Source of the DNA: Fidelibacterota bacterium | GTDB taxonomy: Bacteria > Fidelibacterota > Marinisomatia > Marinisomatales > UBA1611 | Assembly: GCA_002708715.1 (NCBI GenBank) | Contig: PAPB01000005.1 | Coordinates: 101,192-164,208, forward strand | DNA length: 63,017 nt | Reading direction: 5' to 3' | In this document: piece after piece, positions 18,501 to 26,206 of the stretch | Position numbering within the stretch: position 1 is the first letter of the stretch | Layout: each line of letters starts with the position of its first letter | Translations under genes and position numbers: made by a program | Notes under the pieces: model-generated | Told to the model about the DNA's origin: nothing | Databases searched by the model: none | What the model saw: the letters and a program-made list of their open reading frames with translations, nothing else

Positions 18501-18673
18501 GGCCAGACACAGATGGTTGGTTAGAAACTGCAGAAGGGCAGACATGGTTAAAAAGTCAGTCTAATGTATTCCCTGATGCTGATGCTGCTGCGCTTTACAA
18601 TGATCGCCTTATGAACCCATCTCATTATGGATCGCCAAGAATGTTGCGATTTGGACTTAGTGTAAGCTTGTAA
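15548..18673 (+). CDS. TonB-dependent outer-membrane receptor with carboxypeptidase-like regulatory domain
   Basis: A 1041-residue outer-membrane transporter. A signal peptide (1-20, ending near LLIGQ) precedes a carboxypeptidase-D-like regulatory domain (about 22-105; GKISGTVVDAKG, GVGLVGANV), then the plug (about 110-230; ESLPLRSVDAMVGLQAG, VRGGRDTDNAYYVDG, GGANGGVINVTTKSGG) and a beta barrel to the end. An insertion around 560-600 has DxDxDG-type calcium-binding repeats (NGDGVVTAAEVGDYNGDG), and another near 660 (DADGDGKADDGG). A GGAGG ribosome binding site at 15538 supports the start. It is followed by the secreted protein and the PorV-like gene on the same strand, probably one operon. 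The substrate is unknown. Confidence 0.9.
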   Translation: MKVLNRLTLFSFIFTHLLIGQNAGKISGTVVDAKGVGLVGANVVVEGTSVGATVDADGAYTIINVPVGDQSVAFKFIGFKTQVFDNVIVSNGLTTVLNATMSETVLEGDLVRVVAEKPLVKRDATNTKRTVNQDVIESLPLRSVDAMVGLQAGVVDNHVRGGRDTDNAYYVDGVLMKDHWGGGNATGSLSKSGMEEISLEAGGFGAEYGGANGGVINVTTKSGGRTLSGSFESVNDLGDTQASTDPNKIYSYGYSLNNFEVGGPIGDALSFYVMVEQEKRADANPSYGSHPYADVHTFQSLDDYNTAVYTDTNHTKVNPDVFYYEKVMRDNGKEMTDSTGTYSVMDTSYVVGTNYKRVWGPSRNASSERLRYATNVGFMAGALRLKLGLTGYTYDAVDNWNNNQLLNWDNAANDKSSMSMYYLNGSMTLSEDSYISAVLSMKNSERFDYNGNINSNYQVSDTPWMDYGRRTTEWNSPNYYHRDDGKQALSVQDVVYFTGHGYQSGNYGFRNESQLGLRLDYNTKLGKHELKAGVESYSTKLRVYQISQAYEIYEQISKVDSELAGGNGDGVVTAAEVGDYNGDGTAGTDADLLDWRFSAYRNAYTTNIGYDIFGNETEDYDESSHGSAPGNPVSTRFYLQDQIEYSDVVVKAGLSFESWNPNTQGPDADGDGKADDGGLNNINTTNNRIDRTGWADVEAHTAVHPRLGMSFPITDKTAFRAQYGTYWQEPTLSYVYLSDSRLSANVSQGNMVTTPNPAMKPERTTSYEVGFTQQIGSSAALDVVGFYKEVSDYMQLVNRQILLNGSEFNLAYYGTGDFGVTRGLSFNLSMRRLKGFLADFNYTLMEARGTGSDPASNFNIAWIGEDYPTIINRLDYDQTHTGSVMIDYRTNESAGLLAGVGVNAVYSFGSGKAYTPSAMVSTIFDRGWNRPLSAINAGSMPWYSNLDLRLEKGIMVAGRKLNVYALLLNALNTENVRDVIPTTGRPDTDGWLETAEGQTWLKSQSNVFPDADAAALYNDRLMNPSHYGSPRMLRFGLSVSL

Positions 18674-18695
18674 TCGATAGAAGGAGAATAAAGCT

Positions 18696-21600
18696 ATGAA
18701 CACATATTTTAATAAAGTTAAAAATTGGATTGCTTTAATTGCTGTTGGTTTGGTTGTTATTAGCGTTTTGAACGCAAAAGAACCAACGACTTCATTTGGT
18801 AATTCTAGTGCTGCTAGATCTGTAATTGCGACTACTGGTCAGTTTGATGGTAATCGAGTTTTAGATGATCTAGAGAATAATGGTATGATCGTAAGTCATA
18901 GAATTAGTGGACATTCTGGAATGGAATGGCCAAAGGGAAACAGTTCATACTCTGTATTTGCTTCAGGAGTTTGGTACGCTGGTAAAGTTGGTGGCGACCT
19001 ACGATGTGCAACGGCTGAATATGGCCCAGAGATGGTTGCAGGTCCTTATGGATCAAATTCTTCGGATGCTGCATACAAGATTTGGAAAGTGAACAAATCA
19101 GATCTTGGTGATCCATTAGCCAGTTATGATTTTCAAAATTGGCCTGTTGCTGATGGCGCACCTTGGGTTGATGTAGATGGGGATGGTGTTTATTCACCTA
19201 TGCCAGGTGGAACAGACCATCCAGAGTTTCTAGGTGACCAGGTAATATGGTTTGTTAGAAATGATGGAGATGCAACTGCACATACCATATTTCAAACACT
19301 TCCACTAGGGATTGAGGTTCAGACAACAATTTTTGGTTTTGATAGACCAGATGCCTTTGGTGATATGATGTTTGTAAAGGAACTTATTGTTAATAAGGGT
19401 GGTAATACAATTGATGATATGTATATCGGTCTCTGGTCAGATCCTGATTTAGGTGATGCTGGAGATGATTTTGTTGGTTGTGATACAACACTTGGTCTTG
19501 GTTATTGTTGGAATGATGGTGATGATTCGTATTACAGTAGTTATTCTGGAGGAACTCCTGCTGTAGGTTATGATTTTTTTCAAGGTCCAATGGTTCCAAG
19601 TGCTGGGGATACGGCTTTCTTTAATGGGAGACAGGTACCAGGATATAGAAATTTATCAATGACTTCATTTTCAAAATATATTAATGGTGACCCTGTTTAT
19701 ACAGATCCAAATGATGTTCAAGAAGTGTATAATTACATGCAGGGTTTAATGAGAGATGGATCACCTTTCCCTGTTGAGGCAAGTGGTGGTTCAAACTTTG
19801 TTCACCCTGGAAATCCATCTGATGACACTGGCTCATCAGATGATGTTTTGGTTGATCCAGATTTACATGCTTCGGGAGATAGACGTTTTCTTATGAACGC
19901 TGGACCGTTTAATATGGCTCCATCTGACTCTCAAGAAGTTGTTTTTGCTATTATGCATGCGGCTGCTGGTGAAGCTAAAGCTTCTGTTGATTACCTTAAA
20001 CAAGTTGATCTCTTAGCTCAGCTGGCATATGATATACAGTTTGCTTTGCCTGCTTCTCCTCCAAACCCTACAGTAGAGGTAAGTACAATGCCTAGTGAAA
20101 TACTTTTATCATGGGATGGTACGGCTGAGAGCTATAATCAGATTGATGTTATAGATAAATTACCTGTGCCGGTATCTTTTGATACTACTTTTGCTACGGG
20201 TTGGTTTTCTGATTTAACTGGGTTAGATGTTCATTTAACAGTTGACACTACATATAATGTTGTTGTTGTTGATGATACTACATCTGATACTACAGAAATT
20301 TACCATGTTCAGTATATTACGCAGATTGATACTACATTTGAAGGTGAAGACACATATTTTACTTTTGAAGGATATAATGTTTATCAGCATGAGACTGGAT
20401 CTGGAACAGGTGCTACAAAAAGAATTGCTACTTTTGATTTAAATAATGGCGTAGCAGAGGTGATGGATGCTGTTTTTGATCCTAATATTGGAGAAACTGT
20501 TACTATGACAGTACAGCATGGTACTAACTCAGGTATTCAAAGGCATCTTTTAATTGATCAAGATCAATTAGGAGGAGGGGTTCCATTAAAAACAAATAGA
20601 AAATATTATTTTTCTGTGACTGCTTATGGTTATAATCAATATGGTATTCCTAAAACTTTAGAGAGTTCAAATCAGGTAATTACTGTTCAACCACAAGCAT
20701 CAGGTACATGGGCGGCTCATGATTCTACTGCTAGTGTAGGCGATATGGTTGCAACAGCTCGATCTGCGGGAACTTCAGATGGTTCAATATTAGTTAAGGT
20801 AGTAGACCCTACAAAACTAACGGGTGATAGTTATGAAGTTAGTGTTAATGAAGATCACTTTTATCAAGATACAGTATCTAGTCTTTGGATGGCAACAGCA
20901 GATCCAGCTGGGCAAGCAGCTGCTGGTTTAGAAACTAAAACTGTTATTTATTGGAGTGTTATGAATACAACAACCAATACAATGGTTGTAGAGCGTGCAA
21001 ATTTGCAAAGTGGATTAAAATTTGAAGATGTTGTAGATGGTGTTGCAGTACCTGCAAGTACAGCTTATGGAGAAAATGCAAATCCAGTGTTTGATGGTGT
21101 TCAGGTTATGGTTAATGGTCCATCAAACGGTATTCATGGTATTTATATGGTTCATGATGGAGTGACAGCATTAGAACAAAATTCTGATGCTCCTAATGCA
21201 AGTGCGTTACAATCGGATGTTTGGTTAACATATCCTGATGGACTTCCGTTTTTAGAAAATTCAAACGGTGGATATTATTTTGCAACTCAAGGTGGTGGTA
21301 CTCCTGCGGATCAAGAATCATATTATGCTAGGGTGTTTAGATCTCCAGGTAACTGGGCGAACGCTATTCCTAATGATTTTGAAATGCGGTTTACTGAAAC
21401 TGGTTCTAAAGCATGGTTGGCATATACATCAGGAGCCGTTATTGATGTGCCATTTGAATTGTGGAACGTTGGAGTCTTATCTGATCCTAGTGATGATTAT
21501 CAAATGATTTGTTGGATTTATGATTTTGATGGAAGTGGTACATATAATTGGCATGGTGAACTTGAAGATTCTGGAGCAGAGAATGATCCAGGAACAGATT

Positions 21601-22346
21601 GGGTTTACTGGAGAAATCCAAATAATACATCACCTGGAACTGTTGGATATGATGAAACTATTGCTAGTGAATATGCATATCCTGATTTTGCTGGTTCAGA
21701 AGTAATGGCAAGAACAATATGGAATAATTGGAATGGCTATGGTAGCACTCCTGATTCAGTGGCATTGAGTGAATTAAGTAGTGCTGATTCTACTCAGTGG
21801 ACAGCAGACGATACTGCAACTTTTCTTGCAAGAGGATGGTTTTTAGAGCCTGCTAATTCATTAGGTGTTGTTAAAATTAGTGGAGATTACGCTAAAGGGC
21901 TTATCATTAATTTTCCTGCAACTGGTAGTGTATATAGATGGGTTACAAACAAACCAAATACGGGAACTGATAAGTTTACATTTTCAACAGATGGATTAAA
22001 CGGTCAAACTGTTGCATATGAGGTTAATAATGTCAATGTTTGGCCAAATCCTTATTTTGGATATAATCCAGAAGAAAGAGATCCACTAGAACAAAAAGTT
22101 CAATTTACTCATCTACCAGCAGATGGTAGCACAACTAAAATACGAATTTTTGATTTAGCAGGACAGCCTGTCAAAACTTTAACCCATACTGGTAGCACTC
22201 AATATTTTGAGTGGGATTTAACAAATAATTTTGATGTCCCAGTTGCTAGTGGTATGTATTTGGCTCATGTTGAAACTGCAAATGGTGGTTCTAAAGTTTT
22301 AAAACTTGGAATTGTTCAGCCAGAGCAAAGAATTGACGTCTATTAA
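18696..22346 (+). CDS. Large secreted protein with type IX-style C-terminal sorting module
   Basis: A 1216-residue protein with a signal-anchor-like N-terminus (12-27), a beta-rich body with calcium-loop-like DVDGDGVYS, a probable fibronectin type III-like segment from about 454 (PSEILLSWDG), and low-complexity DTT-rich stretches near 520-550. The last 100 residues (VWPNPYFG, then IRIFDLAGQPVKTL, then FDVPVASGMYLAHVE, then KVLKLGIVQP) have the form of the Por/type IX secretion C-terminal sorting or FlgD-like domain. AGAAGGAG precedes the ATG. Sandwiched between the receptor and a PorV-like gene, it is likely exported to the surface with them. No enzymatic motif was recognised. Confidence 0.82.
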   Translation: MNTYFNKVKNWIALIAVGLVVISVLNAKEPTTSFGNSSAARSVIATTGQFDGNRVLDDLENNGMIVSHRISGHSGMEWPKGNSSYSVFASGVWYAGKVGGDLRCATAEYGPEMVAGPYGSNSSDAAYKIWKVNKSDLGDPLASYDFQNWPVADGAPWVDVDGDGVYSPMPGGTDHPEFLGDQVIWFVRNDGDATAHTIFQTLPLGIEVQTTIFGFDRPDAFGDMMFVKELIVNKGGNTIDDMYIGLWSDPDLGDAGDDFVGCDTTLGLGYCWNDGDDSYYSSYSGGTPAVGYDFFQGPMVPSAGDTAFFNGRQVPGYRNLSMTSFSKYINGDPVYTDPNDVQEVYNYMQGLMRDGSPFPVEASGGSNFVHPGNPSDDTGSSDDVLVDPDLHASGDRRFLMNAGPFNMAPSDSQEVVFAIMHAAAGEAKASVDYLKQVDLLAQLAYDIQFALPASPPNPTVEVSTMPSEILLSWDGTAESYNQIDVIDKLPVPVSFDTTFATGWFSDLTGLDVHLTVDTTYNVVVVDDTTSDTTEIYHVQYITQIDTTFEGEDTYFTFEGYNVYQHETGSGTGATKRIATFDLNNGVAEVMDAVFDPNIGETVTMTVQHGTNSGIQRHLLIDQDQLGGGVPLKTNRKYYFSVTAYGYNQYGIPKTLESSNQVITVQPQASGTWAAHDSTASVGDMVATARSAGTSDGSILVKVVDPTKLTGDSYEVSVNEDHFYQDTVSSLWMATADPAGQAAAGLETKTVIYWSVMNTTTNTMVVERANLQSGLKFEDVVDGVAVPASTAYGENANPVFDGVQVMVNGPSNGIHGIYMVHDGVTALEQNSDAPNASALQSDVWLTYPDGLPFLENSNGGYYFATQGGGTPADQESYYARVFRSPGNWANAIPNDFEMRFTETGSKAWLAYTSGAVIDVPFELWNVGVLSDPSDDYQMICWIYDFDGSGTYNWHGELEDSGAENDPGTDWVYWRNPNNTSPGTVGYDETIASEYAYPDFAGSEVMARTIWNNWNGYGSTPDSVALSELSSADSTQWTADDTATFLARGWFLEPANSLGVVKISGDYAKGLIINFPATGSVYRWVTNKPNTGTDKFTFSTDGLNGQTVAYEVNNVNVWPNPYFGYNPEERDPLEQKVQFTHLPADGSTTKIRIFDLAGQPVKTLTHTGSTQYFEWDLTNNFDVPVASGMYLAHVETANGGSKVLKLGIVQPEQRIDVY

Positions 22347-22370
22347 TAAAGAGGATTAGGAGATAATATT

Positions 22371-23426
22371 ATGAATAAATTGTATTCAAAACTTTTGATA
22401 GTTATGCAGATTTTCTTGCTATCATCTTTACTATCAGCAGGAGCTATAAAATCACAAGGTACAGCGGGTGCATCTCAGTTGTTAGTTCCTGGTGGAGCTA
22501 TGAATCTTGCGTTAGGTAATGCTAGTGTTTCAATGGCAAAGGGTGTTAATGCTATGTATGCGAATCCATCGGGTACATCCGGTTTAGATGCTGGTGGTCA
22601 ATTATTGGTATCTAACATGAATTATCTTGCTGATATTGGAGTTTCATATATGGGGCTTGTAAGTCAATTAGGTTCTTTTGGTACTGTTGGTTTATCAGTT
22701 AAATCTTTTGATTTTGGTGATATTCCAGTAACAACAGCATCAGAAACAGATGGTACAGGAGCTACTTATTCACCATCGTTTATGACTGTAACGGGTAATT
22801 ATAGTCGTGCATATGCTGACAATGTTCGTTTTGGGGTGAATTTAAAATACGTAAATGAAACCATATTGAATACTTCTGCCTCTGGTCTTGCTGGAGATTT
22901 AGGAGTACAATATGATTTTAATGAACTTCCAATCAGCGTTGGTGTAGCTTTAAAAAACTTAGGCGGAAGATTAACATATGGTGGTTCTGATCTTGAGCAA
23001 TCTCTCATTCCTGAAGATGCTGAATCGGGTTCTCTTGTGGAGAGATTTCGAGTTCAAGCTCAATCTTTTGAATTACCTGCTCAATTAGATATTGGTCTAA
23101 ATTACAAGCCAATAGCTGGTTTAGAATTACTAGGTTCTTTTACTAATAATAGTTTAAGTACTAGTGGGTATTCTTTGGCAGCAAAATATAATATATCTTC
23201 AGTTTGGGTTGGCGGGGGAATGTCAATGCAAAGCGTGATTGGAGATCAAGGTAGTTATTCTGATGATGATTGGGATGATATCACAAAATCCCCTTTTGGT
23301 GCTAGTTTTGGCGCTGGGGTGAATGTTCCTATTGGAGAATTAACAATAGATATTGCTTATTCAATGAGATTAGTTAACAATTATTTTGATAATAATAATC
23401 TTGTTGAGATGGTTGTTAATTTCTAA
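22371..23426 (+). CDS. PorV/PorQ-family outer-membrane protein
   Basis: A 351-residue protein with a signal peptide (to about residue 24) and a FadL-like beta barrel. The N-terminal segment (TAGASQLLVPGGAMNLALG, then ASVSMAKGVNAMYANPSG) is the hallmark of the PorV/PorQ family, where PorV binds type IX cargo and shuttles it to the attachment machinery. Cargo with a matching sorting domain is encoded just upstream, supporting a partner role. AGGAG at 22359-22363 precedes the ATG. Transcription should end at the hairpin at 23443-23476. It could instead be a substrate channel for the TonB system. Confidence 0.82.
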   Translation: MNKLYSKLLIVMQIFLLSSLLSAGAIKSQGTAGASQLLVPGGAMNLALGNASVSMAKGVNAMYANPSGTSGLDAGGQLLVSNMNYLADIGVSYMGLVSQLGSFGTVGLSVKSFDFGDIPVTTASETDGTGATYSPSFMTVTGNYSRAYADNVRFGVNLKYVNETILNTSASGLAGDLGVQYDFNELPISVGVALKNLGGRLTYGGSDLEQSLIPEDAESGSLVERFRVQAQSFELPAQLDIGLNYKPIAGLELLGSFTNNSLSTSGYSLAAKYNISSVWVGGGMSMQSVIGDQGSYSDDDWDDITKSPFGASFGAGVNVPIGELTIDIAYSMRLVNNYFDNNNLVEMVVNF

Positions 23427-23442
23427 AAAATATAAAGAATAT

Positions 23443-23476
23443 TTAATCAGGGATATTTTTTAATATCCCTGATTAA
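23443..23476. terminator. Bidirectional intrinsic terminator
   Basis: A perfect 15-base-pair stem with a TTTT loop (arms 23443-23457 and 23462-23476), with T-rich flanks on both strands. It separates the plus-strand PorV gene from the convergent M23 peptidase gene, whose TAA stop (23473-23475) lies inside the stem. Confidence 0.88.
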
Positions 23477-24204
23477 TTAAATATATTTTTTAACATTTCA
23501 TATAATTCGGGATTAGGAACATCTTTTCCCAGGTAAATTTCTTCTCTATCTTTCTGTAAGATCATCTCCCAATGAAGATGAGAACCCGCTTTAGATCCAA
23601 TAGTACTTTCTCTCATTCCAGTATTTCCAGATTTTCCAATAATTTCACCCCCTGATATTTTATATCCTGGTTGTATATAATCTTCGATATATGAAAGATG
23701 TGCATAGATTGTAATAACCCGAAAACCTTTGATTAAATCAAAACCATGATCTAAAAAAACCGCTTTTCCTAGAAGAATATTATTAAAAATATCTGAAGGG
23801 GTATTTCCTACTTTTTCACTTGCCTTAAGCATATTAACTCTAAAATTAGCTGGAACTTCTTTGTAATTATGATCAGCTCTAACAACCACACCTTTAGCTA
23901 CAGAATGAACAGGGGTACCCCAATTTGCAAAAAAATCGATTCCACGATGTGTTCCATTTCTATAAGTTCTTGGAGCATTAGGTAGGCGCATGGTTCTTCT
24001 TGGAACAGGGATGTCTTTACAAGGCAAAATTAATTTTAATGAATCCACCCATAGTGGATTAAATTTATTTATTATTGAAATAATTTTTCTTTGTTTTGGT
24101 TCTATTGTAGAAAGAATAGATAATGGTGAATTTTTTGAATATTCATAATTTTGTCCAAATAATATGCTTGTAAAAACAAAAACTTTTAATGGAGTGAATT
24201 TCAT
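23473..24204 (-). CDS. Secreted M23-family metallopeptidase (LysM-less, LytM-like)
   Basis: A 243-residue protein with a signal peptide (MKFTPLKVFVFTSILFGQ). The M23 zinc site is intact: H86 and D90 in HRGIDFF, with H209 and H211 in HLHWE; H169 is in IYAHLS. The family cleaves peptide cross-links in peptidoglycan or acts as an activator of other hydrolases. A roughly 40-residue insertion (about 111-150) between the two halves is larger than usual. The gene starts by overlapping the AroQ-like stop (ATGA). Confidence 0.88.
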   Translation of the reverse strand: MKFTPLKVFVFTSILFGQNYEYSKNSPLSILSTIEPKQRKIISIINKFNPLWVDSLKLILPCKDIPVPRRTMRLPNAPRTYRNGTHRGIDFFANWGTPVHSVAKGVVVRADHNYKEVPANFRVNMLKASEKVGNTPSDIFNNILLGKAVFLDHGFDLIKGFRVITIYAHLSYIEDYIQPGYKISGGEIIGKSGNTGMRESTIGSKAGSHLHWEMILQKDREEIYLGKDVPNPELYEMLKNIFN

Positions 24205-24623
24205 TTTATGATTTGATCTAAACCTTTCAAACAGGAAGAAAGAGGATCTCCGCTAAATGGCTTAATATTTTTACCTGTCATAATAGAATCTTTTTCAGTG
24301 GTTCCAAAATTAAATGGTTTATCAAAATAAATAATGGAAGTCTTTATATTAATTAATTGAATAGTTTCAAATATAGTTTGATGATTTTTTGCCCATGATG
24401 TTGGGATAAAAAGCAATCCATCCGCTTTATTTCTATTGCGTTGTAAAAAATTAATAGCTTGAAAGTCTTTATGTGTTTGTAAAAATTTTAAAGTTATTCC
24501 TTTATTTTTAATATAGTTTCGAAGATCATTGTTTAGCTTATTTAAGGTTAAATGATTTTTAGAATGCGATGACTTTAATCCAAGTAGATTGAGATTGGGG
24601 CCTTGTAATATTAAAATGTTCAT
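24201..24623 (-). CDS. Degenerate type II dehydroquinase (AroQ) homologue
   Basis: A 140-residue protein with clear AroQ ancestry: ILILQGPNLNLLG at 3-15, the usual length, and the helix/strand order. The active site is not kept. The lid Arg and Tyr (LGxRxPxxYG) are replaced by LGLKSSHSKNH; the NPGAYTH loop reads IPTSWAKN (73-80), losing Asn and His; the EVHISN segment reads IYFDKPFN; and the following RExFR arginines are missing. It is therefore probably not a dehydroquinase; a structural or regulatory role is possible. Frame and length are intact, so it is not a decaying pseudogene. It overlaps neighbours on both sides. Confidence 0.75.
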   Translation of the reverse strand: MNILILQGPNLNLLGLKSSHSKNHLTLNKLNNDLRNYIKNKGITLKFLQTHKDFQAINFLQRNRNKADGLLFIPTSWAKNHQTIFETIQLINIKTSIIYFDKPFNFGTTEKDSIMTGKNIKPFSGDPLSSCLKGLDQIIK

Positions 24624-25003
24624 TATAATGGAATCAGATTTCCTATAATATAGCCAACTATCATCCCTATCAGAAGCGCTAGGGTTAAAATCCTGCCTTT
24701 TGCTAATTCTGTAGCATAACCTTTTTTAATAGCTACACCTGATACTAAAGTACCCATTGCATTAAAAATCCAAAAAACTGGTATGGTAATTATTTTTATT
24801 ATCATAGGTCCGATTAAAGGTATGGCGGCTACTAATGCACCAATGCCTACAAATGCTTCCGTAAACACACTAACTATAAATGCTATAAAAACAATTATCT
24901 TTTTTTCTATACCATAATTAATAGCAAGTGTAATAACTATTATAAGAAACACCCAAAATATAATTTTTTTATAAAAAATTTTTAATAAAGTCTTAGGATG
25001 CAT
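24623..25003 (-). CDS. Small multi-pass membrane protein, unknown function
   Basis: A 126-residue protein with about three or four transmembrane segments (roughly 14-30, 35-58, 62-85, 103-124), rich in Ile, Val and Gly. I recognise no family. It shares one base with the start of the AroQ-like gene, so the two are likely translated together, and it is followed by the M23 peptidase. A role in the envelope is the most one can infer. Confidence 0.7.
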   Translation of the reverse strand: MHPKTLLKIFYKKIIFWVFLIIVITLAINYGIEKKIIVFIAFIVSVFTEAFVGIGALVAAIPLIGPMIIKIITIPVFWIFNAMGTLVSGVAIKKGYATELAKGRILTLALLIGMIVGYIIGNLIPL

Positions 25004-25032
25004 ATATAATTTTAAAGGTTATTATAGTGTGA

Positions 25033-25467
25033 TTATTTTGCTTTATTATATTTTATAACTGTATCATATTCATATGATTTTTCTGTTTTTTCGTAATTTA
25101 TTACTAATGTTAATTTGAGTTCTTTAATTGTATATGTACCGTATGTTGTATCAGAGTCAACTATAATAGTTAAATAATCATTTTCTGCATACCATACCCC
25201 TTCACCATTTTTTTTTATACCATCATTTAATACATTAAATACTATCGCTCCCGAATCTTTAAAGTTTAATTTTTCAATATTTTTCCTATCTTTATATAAT
25301 ATAGTTATTTCTTTTCGTTTGGATTTTTTAATTGTTGTCATAGATTCAAAAATCCATTCACCAATAAGATTTTTATGTTTATATGGATGTTTTTTTCTAA
25401 GTGAATTTTGTTGTGATTCAGAAAAAGACACAATAAGGAATATTAAAAAAAAGTTTATTTTATTCAT
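25033..25467 (-). CDS. Secreted lipocalin-like small protein
   Basis: A 144-residue protein with a signal peptide (to about residue 18). The mature part begins with a GEWIFESM motif and continues as alternating beta strands (EGVWYAENDYLTIIVDSDTTYGTY), the pattern of lipocalin-like proteins common in FCB bacteria, where the first strand carries G-x-W. Ligand and role are unknown. Lies between two other exported proteins on the minus strand. Confidence 0.6.
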   Translation of the reverse strand: MNKINFFLIFLIVSFSESQQNSLRKKHPYKHKNLIGEWIFESMTTIKKSKRKEITILYKDRKNIEKLNFKDSGAIVFNVLNDGIKKNGEGVWYAENDYLTIIVDSDTTYGTYTIKELKLTLVINYEKTEKSYEYDTVIKYNKAK

Positions 25468-25516
25468 ACGGTAAAAAAGAATACTGATTGGTTAAATAAA
25501 TTTAATAATTATATTA

Positions 25517-26206
25517 TTAATCATTAAGTCTCGCAATAAAAGTAACCCAAGGACTTTTTGCACTTGCTTTAATTATATGTTTCTTTTTATCGCGCATTAC
25601 CCATAATTCTTTTACATACGTTGAATGGTAAATATTATCCATAAAATAATCTTTTGTTGTTTTAATTGTGTGTGTCGAATCTTTTATATTGATATCCATT
25701 CTATAATGATCGCATAAAATTGAATCCTTACCATTCCAAACCATTGTAGAGTCTGCCCAGAGGAACCTTGCTTTTCCAATTCTGCCTTGATGTTCATAGT
25801 TAAACCATTTTGTATCTATAGATTTTGAGGATAAGGATTGTACCATTGCTAAAAGAGTGAAAATAGTATGTAGTGGATTATTTATTTTAAAAATTTGATT
25901 ATTATTATATAACATATATTGAGATGAGTCTATTTTTGCATTAAGAGAATTTTTATATGTTCCTTGATTAATGTTTTTTTCCCATGACTTTAAAAAAAAT
26001 GTTGATGAATCAAAATAAGTAATATATTTATTATGTGCTGGCCAAATTATATCCATTAAACCTCTATTTTGAATTTCAAAATCAATTCTTTTTGAATGGT
26101 AAATTTTTTGTTTTATATCTGTTGTGTGAAAACCAAAACAAGTAAGTTGATAATTTTGACATTTTGGAAGACAAATAAAAAATAAAAAACAATAAAACAA
26201 TCTCAT
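25517..26206 (-). CDS. Exported DUF3108-like protein
   Basis: About 229 residues from the ATG at 26206, which overlaps the preceding glycosyltransferase stop as ATGA; a TTG three codons upstream is less likely. A signal peptide (RLFYCFLFFICLPKCQ) leads into a beta-rich domain (SKRIDFEIQNRGLMDII, YITYFDSSTFFLKSWEKN) that looks like the periplasmic DUF3108 fold, though the match is weak. The cysteine near residue 16 could be lipidated, but the preceding residues are a poor lipobox. Function unknown. Confidence 0.55.
   Translation of the reverse strand: MRLFYCFLFFICLPKCQNYQLTCFGFHTTDIKQKIYHSKRIDFEIQNRGLMDIIWPAHNKYITYFDSSTFFLKSWEKNINQGTYKNSLNAKIDSSQYMLYNNNQIFKINNPLHTIFTLLAMVQSLSSKSIDTKWFNYEHQGRIGKARFLWADSTMVWNGKDSILCDHYRMDINIKDSTHTIKTTKDYFMDNIYHSTYVKELWVMRDKKKHIIKASAKSPWVTFIARLND

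Noticed and set aside
19390-19599. Asn/His-rich antisense frame within the secreted protein gene
   Set aside because: Composition reflects the reverse complement of Asp/Gly/Val-rich codons; no start signals.
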